Source: Alternaria dauci | Taxonomy: Eukaryota; Ascomycota; Dothideomycetes; Pleosporales; Pleosporaceae | DNA length: 64,000 bases | Assembly (NCBI RefSeq): GCF_042100115.1 | Contig: NC_091281.1 | Coordinates: 1,674,001 to 1,738,000, forward strand | Reading direction: 5' to 3' | Shown here: positions 21,854-33,116 of the stretch, in pieces | Layout of the letters: each line of letters begins with the position of its first letter | How positions within the stretch are numbered: position 1 is the first letter of the stretch | Made by a program: the position numbers and the translations under genes | Notes under the pieces: model-generated | Databases searched by the model: none | Seen by the model: only the letters and a program-made list of their open reading frames with translations | Told to the model about the DNA's origin: nothing

Positions 21854-23800
21854 TCAATGAATGAGAAACATGGTGTCCGGCCTGATATGCGCAGAATCTC
21901 TTTGATGTTGTTCCATGAGGTGAGGAATAAATGCCGCGCTCACAAACTGACTATGGGCGGATGCCTCTCCAGTCGCACCGTTTCCATCGCTCGTAGTGTC
22001 CAGATCTCGGAGTACATACAGTGCTTCCCCACCATACAACGCAGCGATTTGGTCTCCTGATTGAATTCCTGGGTAAGCGTATCCGATCCGACCGCCTTTC
22101 GTACTGAAAAAGGTATGTCCGCGCATGTATGCTAACCAAAAATGGCACTGTATATGTTCCCAACAAGGACCAGCATAAAACCAACCAGAGGGATAAGAGT
22201 ACCACGTCGCCAATCTGGGCAGTACCTCGTGGTATACCTTCTTGGCTGCTTGAGTTATTCGGCAGTCCAGGAAGACAGACGTGATGAAATCTTCTGGGAT
22301 ATCGGTAACATCTTCGCTTTTCCCATAGAAGACACGGCGAGCAAGATCGAGACCTCTCAAATGACAATCAACAGCAACGTCATACAAAGCCATTTCCACT
22401 GCCGAACCAGGGTCATAGTGACCGTGATTCATATCAAGAGAGCCTTTGTGTTCCACAATCTCCTCAATTGAGTCCACCACAAAACCACGAACGCAAAGCA
22501 CGTCTTCATGCAGCAAAGTACTCACGGGCGTCTTGACATGGTTCCAGATTGCTTCGCGTCTTTTCGGTGCTTGTTCATAACTGTTTTCCTCGAACAAAGC
22601 CCAACGAGAGCTTGATGATAGTTCGACTATTGGATCATTCCACCTTCCATCAATCGTAACCCTGCAAGCTGATTTCCCTGACAGATTCGGGCACCACGAC
22701 GGCAAGTGCGGAGATTTACGTTCCAGAGTAGGCGTGCTGTGGAGCAGATCTATCCCACCAGGTTCGTCCATCAGAGCTCTGGCAAACATGATCCAAGTCT
22801 TCCAGTACTCCTCCCGACCTTGAGCACTGTAGTCAATGCATGAGGTCAACTTATCTCGAAACCCCTTCTGCACAAGTCCTGCTATTGCCCAAACACGGTC
22901 TACAGGCTCTTTTACACGCCGCCCACGCAGATTACACAATTCGATTCCAAGATCAAAAGCTTTCATCTCCAAGAAACCTCTGTTTCGAGCGGTCGATTTT
23001 CGATAGAAAGTGATGGCATAGCAGATACGGGCTGCGACAACATCATTTGTACTCGATGCGAGCTTTGATGTTCTTGCAAAAAAGCTGCTGTTGTAGAACC
23101 CGTCCATGAGAAAGTCCACAAATTCATCAAAATCCACCGAAAGAGTACCGCAAAGTAATGTTGCGGTACTTGGGAGAAGAATCTCCTGGAATGTCCATAG
23201 ACGCCTGAACCATTCGTTATTGAGGAGCCGACTCAATCCCTTCCAAAAAGCTTCTCCATGACAAGGCAGCTCTTCCTTCTCTGGGTCAGAACATCCACGA
23301 TCTGCACTAAATTTTACCATCCATGTCTGTTGTTTGGTCATCACTTCCTGGAATTCACCGAAGAAGACTTCAGTTTCCGGAGTCGAAAGACCCATCCATA
23401 CGACAACAGCTGTCGCCCCGGAGTATATATCGCGCATCAGTGGTATTTGAATACTTTTCTCTTCTTTATCTTCTTGATTGATGCATATGGCGTCGATCCA
23501 GATCTTTCGAGCTGTCGTATTCGTTTGGTATTGGTGTAGGTAATACAACATCTCGAGTGCGGTGGATGTAACGACGAGAAGACTACCGCTGCATTTGATG
23601 GTAGTCCAGGCTAGCGAACTTCCCCAAACATACGAAACTGCATCGTAATCAAGGTCCTCGGTAAATGTGTACTGTTCGATCTCTATCTCAACAGCCCCGT
23701 CAATGCATTTCGTAGTGAGGAGGCGTAACTGATTCTGCCGAAGTTCCCGGTAGTTGTACGAGGAGCGCGGAGGCTCCAGATTTGAGAGAATTGTTTCCAT
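21854..23800 (-). CDS. HET-domain (heterokaryon incompatibility) protein
   Basis: A single exon encoding 648 residues. The HET domain occupies about residues 50-190: YDAVSYVWGSS, then KIWIDAICINQEDKEEKS and IPLMRDIYSGATAVVVWMG, the three conserved blocks of PF06985. HET domains trigger regulated cell death when incompatible hyphae fuse, or act downstream of NLR-type sensors; many are TIR-related. The rest is the long variable C-terminal half common in HET family members, with FRRLWTFQEI near residue 200 and VDRVWAIAGLV further on (both also typical of the family). It converges on the NLR-type N-terminal gene across 219 bp. No nonsense or frame breaks are seen. Confidence 0.9.
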   Translation of the reverse strand: METILSNLEPPRSSYNYRELRQNQLRLLTTKCIDGAVEIEIEQYTFTEDLDYDAVSYVWGSSLAWTTIKCSGSLLVVTSTALEMLYYLHQYQTNTTARKIWIDAICINQEDKEEKSIQIPLMRDIYSGATAVVVWMGLSTPETEVFFGEFQEVMTKQQTWMVKFSADRGCSDPEKEELPCHGEAFWKGLSRLLNNEWFRRLWTFQEILLPSTATLLCGTLSVDFDEFVDFLMDGFYNSSFFARTSKLASSTNDVVAARICYAITFYRKSTARNRGFLEMKAFDLGIELCNLRGRRVKEPVDRVWAIAGLVQKGFRDKLTSCIDYSAQGREEYWKTWIMFARALMDEPGGIDLLHSTPTLERKSPHLPSWCPNLSGKSACRVTIDGRWNDPIVELSSSSRWALFEENSYEQAPKRREAIWNHVKTPVSTLLHEDVLCVRGFVVDSIEEIVEHKGSLDMNHGHYDPGSAVEMALYDVAVDCHLRGLDLARRVFYGKSEDVTDIPEDFITSVFLDCRITQAAKKVYHEVLPRLATWYSYPSGWFYAGPCWEHIQCHFWLAYMRGHTFFSTKGGRIGYAYPGIQSGDQIAALYGGEALYVLRDLDTTSDGNGATGEASAHSQFVSAAFIPHLMEQHQRDSAHIRPDTMFLIH

Positions 23801-24423
23801 CGCTTATTCACGTATTGTGATACTGTGCTGATCAGCGCGAATGGTGAAACGAGAAGCGAGAAGCGATGGTCCTCGAGAGAAAATGTGAAGATGTGACAGT
23901 CAGTAGGCAGCGATGGATCTTCAAGACCACAGGCGCACCAACATGGTCAGGCTGAGCGGGGTAGTCCTGAGGTATAAGACTGTCGGCGTTGTGAATCTCA
24001 GCCTGTCGTCTTACTCGACTGGGTGTCAAGGAGGGGGCAGTGCAAGCCACATCGGCCCACCATTGGTATTGGCACTCGCACAGACTGAGGAGGGCAAGCA
24101 CATGAGCTTGGAAACACAGACGTCGTGGGCCAGACGCAAAGCCTGAGCGTCATGACTCGTTGCTTTGGCGTAAACGCGGAATGGAGAGTAGTAGGTTGTT
24201 GGGGCTTGAGGGGCAGTGTGTCAGCCCGGCTAGGTGCGAGGGGACTAGCTTGTGTTAGCGTCTTGATATACCAAGAAGACGGAGAGCACGTAAGATTTTA
24301 TAATGGATCTATTCCTCATTTCCTCAGATGCGCATCCCTGCAGATTATGCAATCATAGTAAAACAATCGGGTAACATGAAATCTAAACACGCACTCTTCC
24401 TCCCGACCATTCTCACCACGCAC
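23801..24423. other. Intergenic region (HET gene promoter)
   Basis: About 620 bp upstream of the leftward HET gene and downstream of the leftward MFS gene. Only short featureless ORFs are present. Confidence 0.4.
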
Positions 24424-26299
24424 CTACAACTTGATAGGATACTTATCCCTAATCACTTTTCCGTACCTAAACAACAGCGCCGGCACAGGAATAAAAGCCA
24501 CAGCCAGGAAACCCATTAAACTGTTTCCCCAGCCCAAGCCCAATGACTCGTACATGGTCGGTCCCGCAAGCGGAAGCAGCGCGCCGAAGAGACAACGCAG
24601 AGCTGTCACACTAGCAATGGCAGACGCAGCGAATTGAGGGAAGCAATCGATCATGTATGTCTGCAGCGGCGCAAAGATACCCATGAGGCCGAAACCAAAG
24701 GGGACAAGGGAGATGATGGGCACGATCCAGTGCACATGGTTATGAGCAGTCCATCCATATCTGGTTATGTCAGTGGGAGTTGTGCGCGTGAGGTAGGAAA
24801 AAGACCTACATGAAGAAAGAGATTGGAATCAAAGTTCCGAAGAAGACACAGAGCGGAAGTCGCATCTCTGGTTCGTAGACGCCCTTGTTCTTCTTCGCGA
24901 GGCGGATGATCGTTGCATCGCTCGTCTTGGCTACGAAAGCGATGCCCATCAAGTTGCCAATTCCGACACCCAAGTACGCGAGACCGGTGATTTCGGGCGA
25001 CCAGCCATATGTCTGGACGAAGACAGATGTGATGGTGGTAAAGAGGAGGAACAGCAAGCCGAAGAGGAAGGACACGTAGAGTGAGCAGAGCAACACAATG
25101 GGTGATCGGGTGAGCATCTTGAGCGGTCGTGTAATACCATTTCCGAGGACAGCGAGAGGACTGAGCACAGCAGCGTCTTTCTCGTATGTCATGATGTTCT
25201 GAAGCTCAGGGCGGTTCAGCTCCTTCCGCAAACGCTCCGTCTTGCGGTTAAGCAGCACGGCGTGGTACGTTTCGCGATTGAAAACGAACAGGGCTCCAGT
25301 CAAGAGACCGCCGACAATGAGTACTACCCACATGTCCCAGCGCCAGCCAGCACGTTGCGCAATGAAGCCACCGCAAATAGGACCGAGGATGGGGCCGAAA
25401 AGAACGCCCATGCTGTAGACGGAAACAGCTGTTCCACGCTGCGCAGGAACAAACATGTCCGCAATGACACCAGTGCCGATTGTCAGACACGCGCTGCCTC
25501 CGACACCAGCGAGAAACCGCATGCCGATGAGTCCACCGAGGTTAGGTGCAAGCGCGCAGCCAATGGTGAAGGCGCAGAAAAAGACATTGGAGCAGTTGAG
25601 CACGATGCATCTTCCATAGATTTCTGACAGCGGACTCAGGAAGAGCGGACCAAACGCGAAGCCGAGGACGTAGACGCTGACGGAGAAGGATCCAAGAAGC
25701 TGCGATGTGTTTCCGAAATCCGCATTTACGAATGGTATGCCGGGTGCGAAGATGGACGAGGCAAGCGGACTGACAAAGGTGATGGCAGCGACTAAGCCGA
25801 GGAGTGTGATTTTCCTCCTTGTTGTGAAGTTGCGAGGGTTCGCTGGATCGTCTTGCGAATCCCAGCCAACTAGGTTGTTGTCGAGGTCGGAGAGCGGGTA
25901 CTTTTCAGGTGCGAGCTGGTCCTTCTTCGTACTCTTCCTTGAGAGGTGCTTTTCGAGGTTTGCGTCGATCTCATTGTTCGTTTCTTGTGGTTGCTGAGCG
26001 GTGTTAGCTGTTGTTCAGGGTGTTGTCGATATGATTAGTGATGGTGCAGCAACCAACCACCAGATGCTTGGACTATTTAGCCTGAATGCCTTTGGGCTTC
26101 TGCACGCTGCGCGACGAATCGCACGCTGACGTCAAGTCTTCAGACTTCGTAACAAGAGAACTGAAATGCTTACTTTCTCTTCGACGGCCTCTTCCTCTTC
26201 CTTGTCAGGTCTCGCGTCGCCCTTCTCCAAATCTGGGATATGCGTATCTGAGCTGCTCCTCGAATGCCGGCGATACTCCTCCTGTGCGGATGAAGGCAT
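24424..26299 (-). CDS. MFS drug:H+ antiporter (DHA1 type)
   Basis: Three exons: 26174-26299, 24810-25993, 24424-24760; 548 residues, introns of 180 and 49 nt, phases checked. A charged cytosolic N-terminus (MPSSAQEEYRRHSRSSSDTH, acidic E-run) precedes twelve predicted membrane segments. Family marks: NPRNFTTRRK before TM1, FGPLFLSPLSEIYGR between TM2 and TM3 (motif A region), SVYSMGVLFGPILGPICGGF in TM5 (motif C, antiporters) and AGWRWDMWVVL after it. This is the pattern of TPO1/FLR1-like fungal transporters that export toxins, azoles, polyamines or own metabolites at the plasma membrane. The substrate is not readable. The second intron breaks an Ile codon in the loop before IYGWTAHNHVHW. A TATATA at 26483-26488, about 185 bp upstream of the ATG, is a candidate TATA element. 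Confidence 0.88.
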
Positions 26300-29182
26300 C
26301 TTGTGTCGTGTTTGTAGCAGTCGCTACGATACCTGAGCGAGGATTCCTAGCCAGTCAAGAGGTCCGATGGCTGTTTCGTAAAAGTGGCGTTTGCGGCTAT
26401 GTCAGTCGTGGTGCTCTCAAAGGTTAGTTTCGAACGCCTGCAATTGTGGTGGGCAAAACATCAATCCAGGATCCAAGCCAAGTATATAGCGAAAAAGACC
26501 CCAGGCAGCTGCATTGCGAAATGAAACTCCGTCCGTGGCTGCACCCTGGCCATGGAGTCTGGCCCTTAACCCCGCGGTTCTCGGCTGCGACTAGGCCAGA
26601 AGCGCAAGAGCAGAGGGCATGATCTCGGTCAACGGCGTTAGCTAAAGCGCCGGATTACTATAGTACGTTCCTCAGGTGCGGGTGGGATAAGAGCGGTGCG
26701 TCGGAGGCGATTAAGTACCGGCAGTTCGTAGGGGCGGAGGCCAAAACCCCCCGCAGCCCTACGGAAACTTAATCGGTGCGAAGCATCACGCCGCCTCCTT
26801 GAAATCCTTGACGGGCGGTATGACTCTTGAAGGGCGTAATGTGCATCCTCGTGCATAAAATCCGATCCCAGGTCCGAAGTGGAAAGGGCGTCAACGCCCG
26901 ACAAAGTCCCTTGTGTCCATGAATCCGTCTCTTGTTGCTCTTTTCTCGACTGTCGCTGCCGGTTGGCGAAATAGTTGCGAAGATGTGAGCAGGTGACTGA
27001 GGGAAAAAAAACTCTGAATGAAAGTGGAGAGAAAACACACACCATACCGATACTCTACCTTGCGACCTCGTCGTCAGTGACTGGAGTGTTTGCTGAGGCG
27101 CACTGATGATCGCAGACACGTCTTTAAATTATCCAGCCACGGCGCTATTGCGGCCGCTGTACCTTGACTGTAGCTGGGTGGTCTTGGGTGGCCGGCGTGG
27201 TCATGATGCTGACGACAGCCAAAAGCCATCACCGTAAGGCTTGGGCATCGAGCGCATAACACACAGATACAAGTGTCGCCAGCCATTATGACATTTAGAA
27301 GAACGTCCGTCTAGATGACGGGAAGTCGCAAACCTATATGTTTCTAACGGCTGGCTCGGCTCTCCTCTCGGAACGACGCGGTGCCGGAGCCAGGCAAAGA
27401 AGCGCCGCGCAAATCTGTTATCAGTCAGATAGTAGTAGGAGTCTTCTAATGCTGCTGGATCTCAATTGCTATTATTGTTGCAAGAAAGTTTGCGGACATT
27501 GCATGCGATTCCTACTCTTGCGACGGACTCGTCGAGTCTGACCCGTGGCATCAGCAACGCATCGGTGCCGCGTCACCACTCTCGCTTTTTCCATACCATG
27601 CAACACACTTCCAAGGGTTACTCAGCGCTATCATGAAAGTCCTTTCTTTCTCTGTATGGGGTGTCAAGCCGGATCCTACGGCACGGCACGGTCCTTGCAA
27701 GCCCCGCTGCCTGTGGACCGTTTCGGAGGGCGCGTGCTGACTTCACGAATGGATGTACAAAAGAGGATAGTCTTGTGTTAATGTCTCGCACCCAACACGC
27801 TTACAATCCACCTCTGAATCCGCTTTTATGTTAACCGCGTCTTGTTATGGACACCTAACACGACGTCACGATACGCCCTGTATTAGCGCAAGGCAGTGTT
27901 TGTGGGGAATGAGACATATGGATGGCCTCGAACTAGGATCAGGGCATGAGAACGGAACAAGTTTGGAGAAGAGCTGACGAACTGAATCAGTTACTCGGGA
28001 CACACAAGGAGATGACCATCTGGTGTTCCCCGATCTGGAATTCGTTTCATGTCAGCGCGTGGCGGCGGCCTGGGAGATCGACAGCAGCCTCGTTTATGCT
28101 TACGGCGCCCTGGCGGCTGAATGAGACGACGACAGATGCTTCACGACCGACCATTGCCGATCAGGCGGCTCTCGTGTGACTTTGGGAGCCTTTGAGCGGG
28201 GGAGTCACGATGATGAACCTTGATCCTGCCACCTTGTTGCGAAGACGGCTAAAACTTTTCCAGTCAGGAAGAACGGGTATGGAGTATGCTTTCGATGGAG
28301 CTATACAGGGCGTAAGGCCCGGGTTGGAAGAGAATGAGCAGTTTCAAGATGCTGAACATGATCCGATACCACGCCATCGAAGACAGGCTCTTCCCAGTTA
28401 TCTAAACCTACGTTGTTTCCAATGTGGCTTTGGTATCGGGACGAGAATCTGCGGATGGGACGAGGAAAAAACAGAGCAAGAAAACTTCTCATGGTATATC
28501 CATGTAATCGCTGGGGACATCAGATCTTCCCTGCCATGAGGCAAGCAATATCTGGTGAACAATACATTTGGGGGCTATAACTCAGACACCAAGCAAATAG
28601 CAAGGAGAAGGAAGACATTCCGCAAGTCTTTCACAGCGATTCGCCCGATCAGCTTCCTCGTACGACCTGAATCCATGACGAAGTGGACACCAAACAAGGT
28701 CTTCCTTCCTCCTGCCGCCGTCTTCACACTCCCAGCTCCACAACCTCCACTCTACGCCCCGTCCCACCTGAGACCCAAAGAAACATCCAGGACTACCACG
28801 AACCTTGTAGTATAAACGAGCTCTAGGACTTGTCCACGACGATCTTAATCCCATCATCGCAAGGATGTGCACTGCGATGTCGCGTCCCCATCACATTCTG
28901 CCCTGCTACGATGCCCCTCGGACCGAAACCAAAATACTTGGCCCAAGTACATCCCTTGACGCCGGTGACGGAGATGTAAAACAAATGAGCTACGAATACC
29001 ATCATCGTGCAGAGGAAACGAGACAGATGGGAAGCCTGAAGAGAGGAGGATGGGTATATAAAGGGATACGTTGGTCGGTTTGAACAGAGAAACCATCACA
29101 CAACACTTTATCCATTCATCTCTACAAACCCACAATCCAACAATCTTTAAGAAAGAGAATATTCTCATCAAACCAATACACC
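26300..29182. other. Long intergenic region, no gene seen
   Basis: About 2.9 kb. ORFs at 26638-27119 (minus) and 27946-28539 (plus) are under 140 codons, lack recognisable domains and overlap other frames. No transposon ends or coding remnants could be identified by eye. The right end holds the promoter of the small secreted protein gene (TATA at 29055). Confidence 0.45.
29055..29062 (+). promoter_or_regulatory. TATA box of the small secreted protein gene
   Basis: TATATAAA lies 121 bp before the ATG at 29183 and is followed by a CA-rich leader, a typical arrangement for an inducible fungal gene. Confidence 0.55.
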
Positions 29183-29545
29183 ATGTACTTCTCCAAGCTC
29201 GCCGTCTTCGCCGTTGCCACCATGACCACCACCACCGTTCTGGCAGACAACTGTTTCGCCGGCTACGCCTACTGCAGCGGCAACCTCCTTTCTCAAGGTG
29301 CGTCTCCCCCTTTCCCTCCTTCCCTCCTTTCACACCTCCCCACTATCCCGGCTAACACACATCCAGGAGACTACGCCTCCACCATCTACCAAACCCTCTC
29401 CTCAGCCGGGCAGCCGACCGACGCAAACGCCCAGGCCAAAGCGTTGTTTAACTGTGTGAACAATGGGGCGATTCAGTTTATTAGGTTGTGTGAGGGGAAC
29501 TGTGTGAATGAGCCGTTTGGGAGCCAGGTTAGTGATCATTGTTAG
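29183..29545 (+). CDS. Small secreted Cys-containing protein
   Basis: Two exons, 29183-29297 and 29367-29545; spliced product 97 residues. Start context CACCATG is good. The signal peptide is MYFSKLAVFAVATMTTTTVLA with likely cleavage before DNC. The mature protein (about 76 residues) has six cysteines: DNC, AYC, LFNC, RLC, GNC and the penultimate-region DHC at the very end. The 69-nt intron (donor GTGCGT, branch GCTAACAC, acceptor CCAG) is a multiple of three and has no stop in frame, so an unspliced message would yield 120 residues with a Pro/Ser-rich insert. No family is recognised; size, leader and cysteines make it effector-like or a cell-wall-associated protein. Function is unknown. Confidence 0.75.
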   Translation: MYFSKLAVFAVATMTTTTVLADNCFAGYAYCSGNLLSQGASPPFPPSLLSHLPTIPANTHPGDYASTIYQTLSSAGQPTDANAQAKALFNCVNNGAIQFIRLCEGNCVNEPFGSQVSDHC

Positions 29546-30084
29546 AAAGTTTGTGCGGGCTATGGGTATGGGAGGGGAGGATATGATTGGATGGCAAGAG
29601 ATGAGGTGGTATGGGGAGGAAGGGAAGGATGGGGATGATGTAGTGGGAGAGGTTGATTAGAAAGAAATATCACGCTCGTTTATTATACCTTGTGGTTGAA
29701 GACTTTTTGCTGGTCTTATTGTTGATGTTGAGTGGTGGTCATGTGAGATTTACATGTATCTCAGACAGTGAAAGCCAAAGCGGTAGAATTGTTAAGGAAC
29801 AGCCATCATGCCAATCGCATCGCATCGCTCATATGTATTCGTGAACAAGTACAGCTCAAACTTTTGTCGTACAAAAGAAGTCATCCCGCCATTACCCTGC
29901 CTTCGCCCAGCTGAAATCCATGTGCGCACAGAGTATCTGCTTGCCATACGAAAGCATAGTCCAAAGACCTAAACATGAAAGGAATCCACCAGCACCAATA
30001 CAACAAAACAATAAGCAGACATCCACCCAATACCCTTTTATGCTAAGCCCACATCAAACGCCGAAGCGCTCGTCACCAACATCC
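29546..30084. other. Intergenic region
   Basis: About 540 bp between convergent genes. G-rich 3' UTR-like sequence follows the secreted protein gene. No feature beyond that is seen. Confidence 0.4.
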
Positions 30085-31430
30085 CTACCCACTCAAAAGA
30101 TCCCTAACGCTCATCCCCCGCGCCCCACTCCAACTCCTCCGATCCGTATTCAACATCATCAACGCCTCCGTCGCCTCCTGATCCTCCCGATCAGCCTGCG
30201 GTTTCAGCGCAGGACTCGTAAGCGCAAAATGCAGCGACCCCAGCGCCGAGCCCGGCGCGGCCAGGGGCCCCGTACTTGGGGGCCCATTATGGCTCTGGAA
30301 CGGGTTACTAAAGTGCGTTGCGGATGGCGTGTGGGCACTGAAAGCAGGACTCGGGTGGATCGAGGGACTGGTGACTGTGGAGCCTGGTCCGAGCGAGTAG
30401 TGGTGTGGGTCTGAGGGACGCAGCGCGGGGGAGGGGTTCGCCGAGTACTGGCCGTTTGTGGTGTGGGTGGTGCGGTCGTGGGGGTAGAGGGCTGGGGATG
30501 TGGTCGTCGAGTGTGTGTATGCGCTTCGGTCGGAGGGGTAGATGGCGGGCGAGGCTTGGGCGAAGGTGTAGCGCGACTCGGTGGGTGGGAGCGCGACGTA
30601 CGTGGGGGATACGGCGTCGTCCATTTCCTCGTCTTGGTCAGAGGCGTCGTCGTCGTCGGAGCGCAGGCGACGGGCTGGGGGTGGGGGGAGCTCGGACGTG
30701 GCAGAGGAAGGGGAGTCGCGGCGTGAGTTGGCGGTTTTGAGGTCCGAGACGCATTGTTCGAGGTAGCGCATGTATTCTATGGATGCCTGGGGGGTGTTAG
30801 CGTACTGGAGCAATGTCATGTAGTATGTAGACGCGCCTGGAGGATGGCGAGCTTGTGCATCTCTTGCCCTCTGCACGCGGGAATCATGTCTTTGAGGACG
30901 CCAAACTCCTCGTTCATCTTGGACCTCCGCCGTCGCTCAATCAGGCTGTGTGCCGTCTTCCTGGCAATCTTGCGTCCCGCAGCCGTCGTGTTGCCCGCGT
31001 GCTTCTTTTTGGAGCCGGTAGTGGCAGCGGTCGTGGCCTTTGCATTCTGTGTTTGGGGTTGCGCCTTGGGCGACTCTTGCGTGTCCTTGGGCTTCATCTG
31101 GATGATTTTGCGTGATCGAGTGGGCGGCGGGGGCAGAGAATAGTCGTCCTTTGTGATGATGCTCTGCTGGGAGCGTTTGCGCGCATGGGCGGGCTTGGAC
31201 GTCGCGACGGGCGACGAGGGGGACGGCGGGCGGTACGACGAGTCCGAGGCATTTTCAGACGGACCAGAAGAGCTAGCTACGCTTCCCCTCCCCCCCAGGG
31301 CAGCAGGCGGCAGGGTGAAGCTCGTCTCCAATTGAGGGGCATTGGCGCTGCTCTTGCCGGTGATGTCAGTCGAGGGCTGGGGCGTTGGGGGGAGGTTAGG
31401 GCGAGGCATGATGCGAGGAAAGGCGCTCAT
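30085..31430 (-). CDS. bHLH transcription factor with a GC-AG intron
   Basis: Two exons: 30837-31430 and 30085-30786; 431 residues. The bHLH domain is split exactly at the intron: basic region and helix 1 in exon 1 (KTAHSLIERRRRSKMNEEF, then LKDMIPAC, HKLAILQ) and helix 2 in exon 2 (ASIEYMRYLEQCVSDLK). The E and RRR of the basic region (HSLIERRRRSKMN) fit E-box binding. The only splice that joins the two helices in phase uses donor GCGCGT after CAG (30837-30839) and acceptor CCCAG, a 50-nt GC-AG intron with branch GCTAAC. The flanks are disordered and rich in S, P and T; the C-terminus ends with RGMSVRDLLSG. It resembles the fission-yeast Esc1 group of fungal bHLH factors. Targets are unknown. 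Confidence 0.83.
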
Positions 31431-33116
31431 AGAACGTCGTCAGCCGCTGTCGAGGGCGCAGTGCCAGGCGAAGAGCGGCGGAGAGGGGATAGGAAGACGG
31501 TCGAGAAAATGTACGGCGTGCATTATCAGCGCTGGGGGTGTCGCGTGGGCTCATTTGTGTCGCAGCTCAGAGAGAGCGATCCCGTGGGTGGCCTGCGCCT
31601 CCATGATTGGCTGAGGGGGCCAGGATACAGTAGCAGATGGCGCCGTCCGTTGCGCCTCGAATGAGAACGTCACAACGGGAGCGTGGGCGTCGCGGCCGCT
31701 GTACGGCCTTTGCCAACCTACACTGTCTTGAACGTGTGGGCCGCCTGGAGAGGTGCGAGCAGCCATGGCGGACGCTGTTGAGGTTGCAAAGGAGCACGTG
31801 CTCGCCTTTCCTCCCCTCCACCCGGTCCTGTATACAGCAGATGCTGCCTTCACCCGCGGACATGTCCTGAAAAGGGCCGAAGCAGGTCGTTGAATCGCAT
31901 TAGACGGTGGGCCATGGAGAAGGGCAGCAGATCTTCTGCGGAGATTGGTGTCGCATGTGAAGATGGCAATGCGCTATCGAACCCTTCTTCTGCGGACAGT
32001 CAATACGAGGCCCCACCATTATATCAAGGCAGTATAGCGGCCCATGTCCCTTGAGAGATGCTGCAATGCACCTACTCCAATCGACGACTGGGCGGATCGA
32101 CTGTTGTCTTCACCCTCAAGGTACAGCAATCCATGGCTTTGCCAGTTGCCTATCTGGGCCATCGTTCACCACTGTATGAGATGTCATCTAGAAAGTCTTG
32201 TTACTTGACCCTAACCTTAACCCTACACCTCTGCCGTCTTCAACGGGTTTTCAAAGTTGCCTATTCAAGCAAGTCGTCCTTTGACCATAGCCCTAACCTT
32301 AACCCTACACCTCTCAGTTTTCAACGGTTGTCAAAGTTGCCTGTTTGGGCTAAGTCAGCATTCAACCAATAGGAGGCCGCCGCAATCTTCTGTCCCCGCA
32401 ATTTCGTCGGCTGAGGCGCCATCTCGATCCAAGCCACGCGACACCAGTCATTCTCCTCTTCTAAGCCTCTCTGGCTTCGTAACATCACTCTTCACGCAAA
32501 ATCGATAAACGCTATTTTATCTAGGCGACGTGACGTGCGAGTACGTACGTGCTGAGAGTCGAGAGACAGCCATCGCTTCCCCGCCCCAGGGGCAAGAGTC
32601 CTGGCAAGGCTGTCTAAATCGTCTATTTCTTACCATGGGGTCAACTAACCCATGCCATGCACGATGCGCATCGTACTATCATCTACCAGTGCTGCGTCTG
32701 CTTTCGTGCGCGACGGCGGTCTCGAGCACTTGAGCAACATCCATAACACAAGGTATCATCCGTCATTTTGCCATTTAGAATGCACAAGGTCCTACGTCCC
32801 GTAATGTTCAGTGAAGCCGAACACCTCAGGGTACACTTCGCATGTCAGGTAATACTTCCGTTTTCCAGAGGTGTGGAGTTGCAGGCAGCTGCGAGCCTCT
32901 TAGTCCAGCGCAGGTGAAACAACGTGTCGGTATGAGCCTCGACTGCACGCGTGACCTCACAACTTGACCAGGCACACACGACACATATCCACAAGAGGTC
33001 GCGGCACGAGCTCACATCACCGGCTCAGCGCCAGAGACTACTCGTCCAAACAGATCTCTTATTCCTATCGCTATCATCCACATCACATACGACTTTACAA
33101 TCTCCATCTGCTCGTT
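31431..33116. other. Divergent intergenic region with telomere-like tandem repeat
   Basis: About 1.7 kb between the leftward bHLH gene and the rightward CorA-like gene. The notable content is a 76-bp tandem repeat at 32205-32356 with CCCTAACCTTAACCCTA cores. Short ORFs here are not supported as genes. Confidence 0.5.
32205..32356 (+). repeat. 76-bp tandem repeat with telomere-like core, two copies plus a fragment
   Basis: Copy 1 (32205-32280) and copy 2 (32281 to about 32356) both start TTGACC, carry CCCTAACCTTAACCCTACAC, then a TTCAACGG/TCAAAGTTGCCT segment. A third, partial copy of the GTTGCCTATCTGGGCC end lies at about 32145-32160. The core resembles degenerate CCCTAA telomere units. Confidence 0.65.

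Noticed and set aside
26638..27119. Overlapping minus-strand ORFs before the MFS gene promoter
   Set aside because: Composition unlike the neighbouring genes and no splice or domain evidence; left as intergenic.
28192..28539. Plus-strand ORF of 115 codons
   Set aside because: No recognisable domain, no start context, and a competing ORF overlaps on the other strand.
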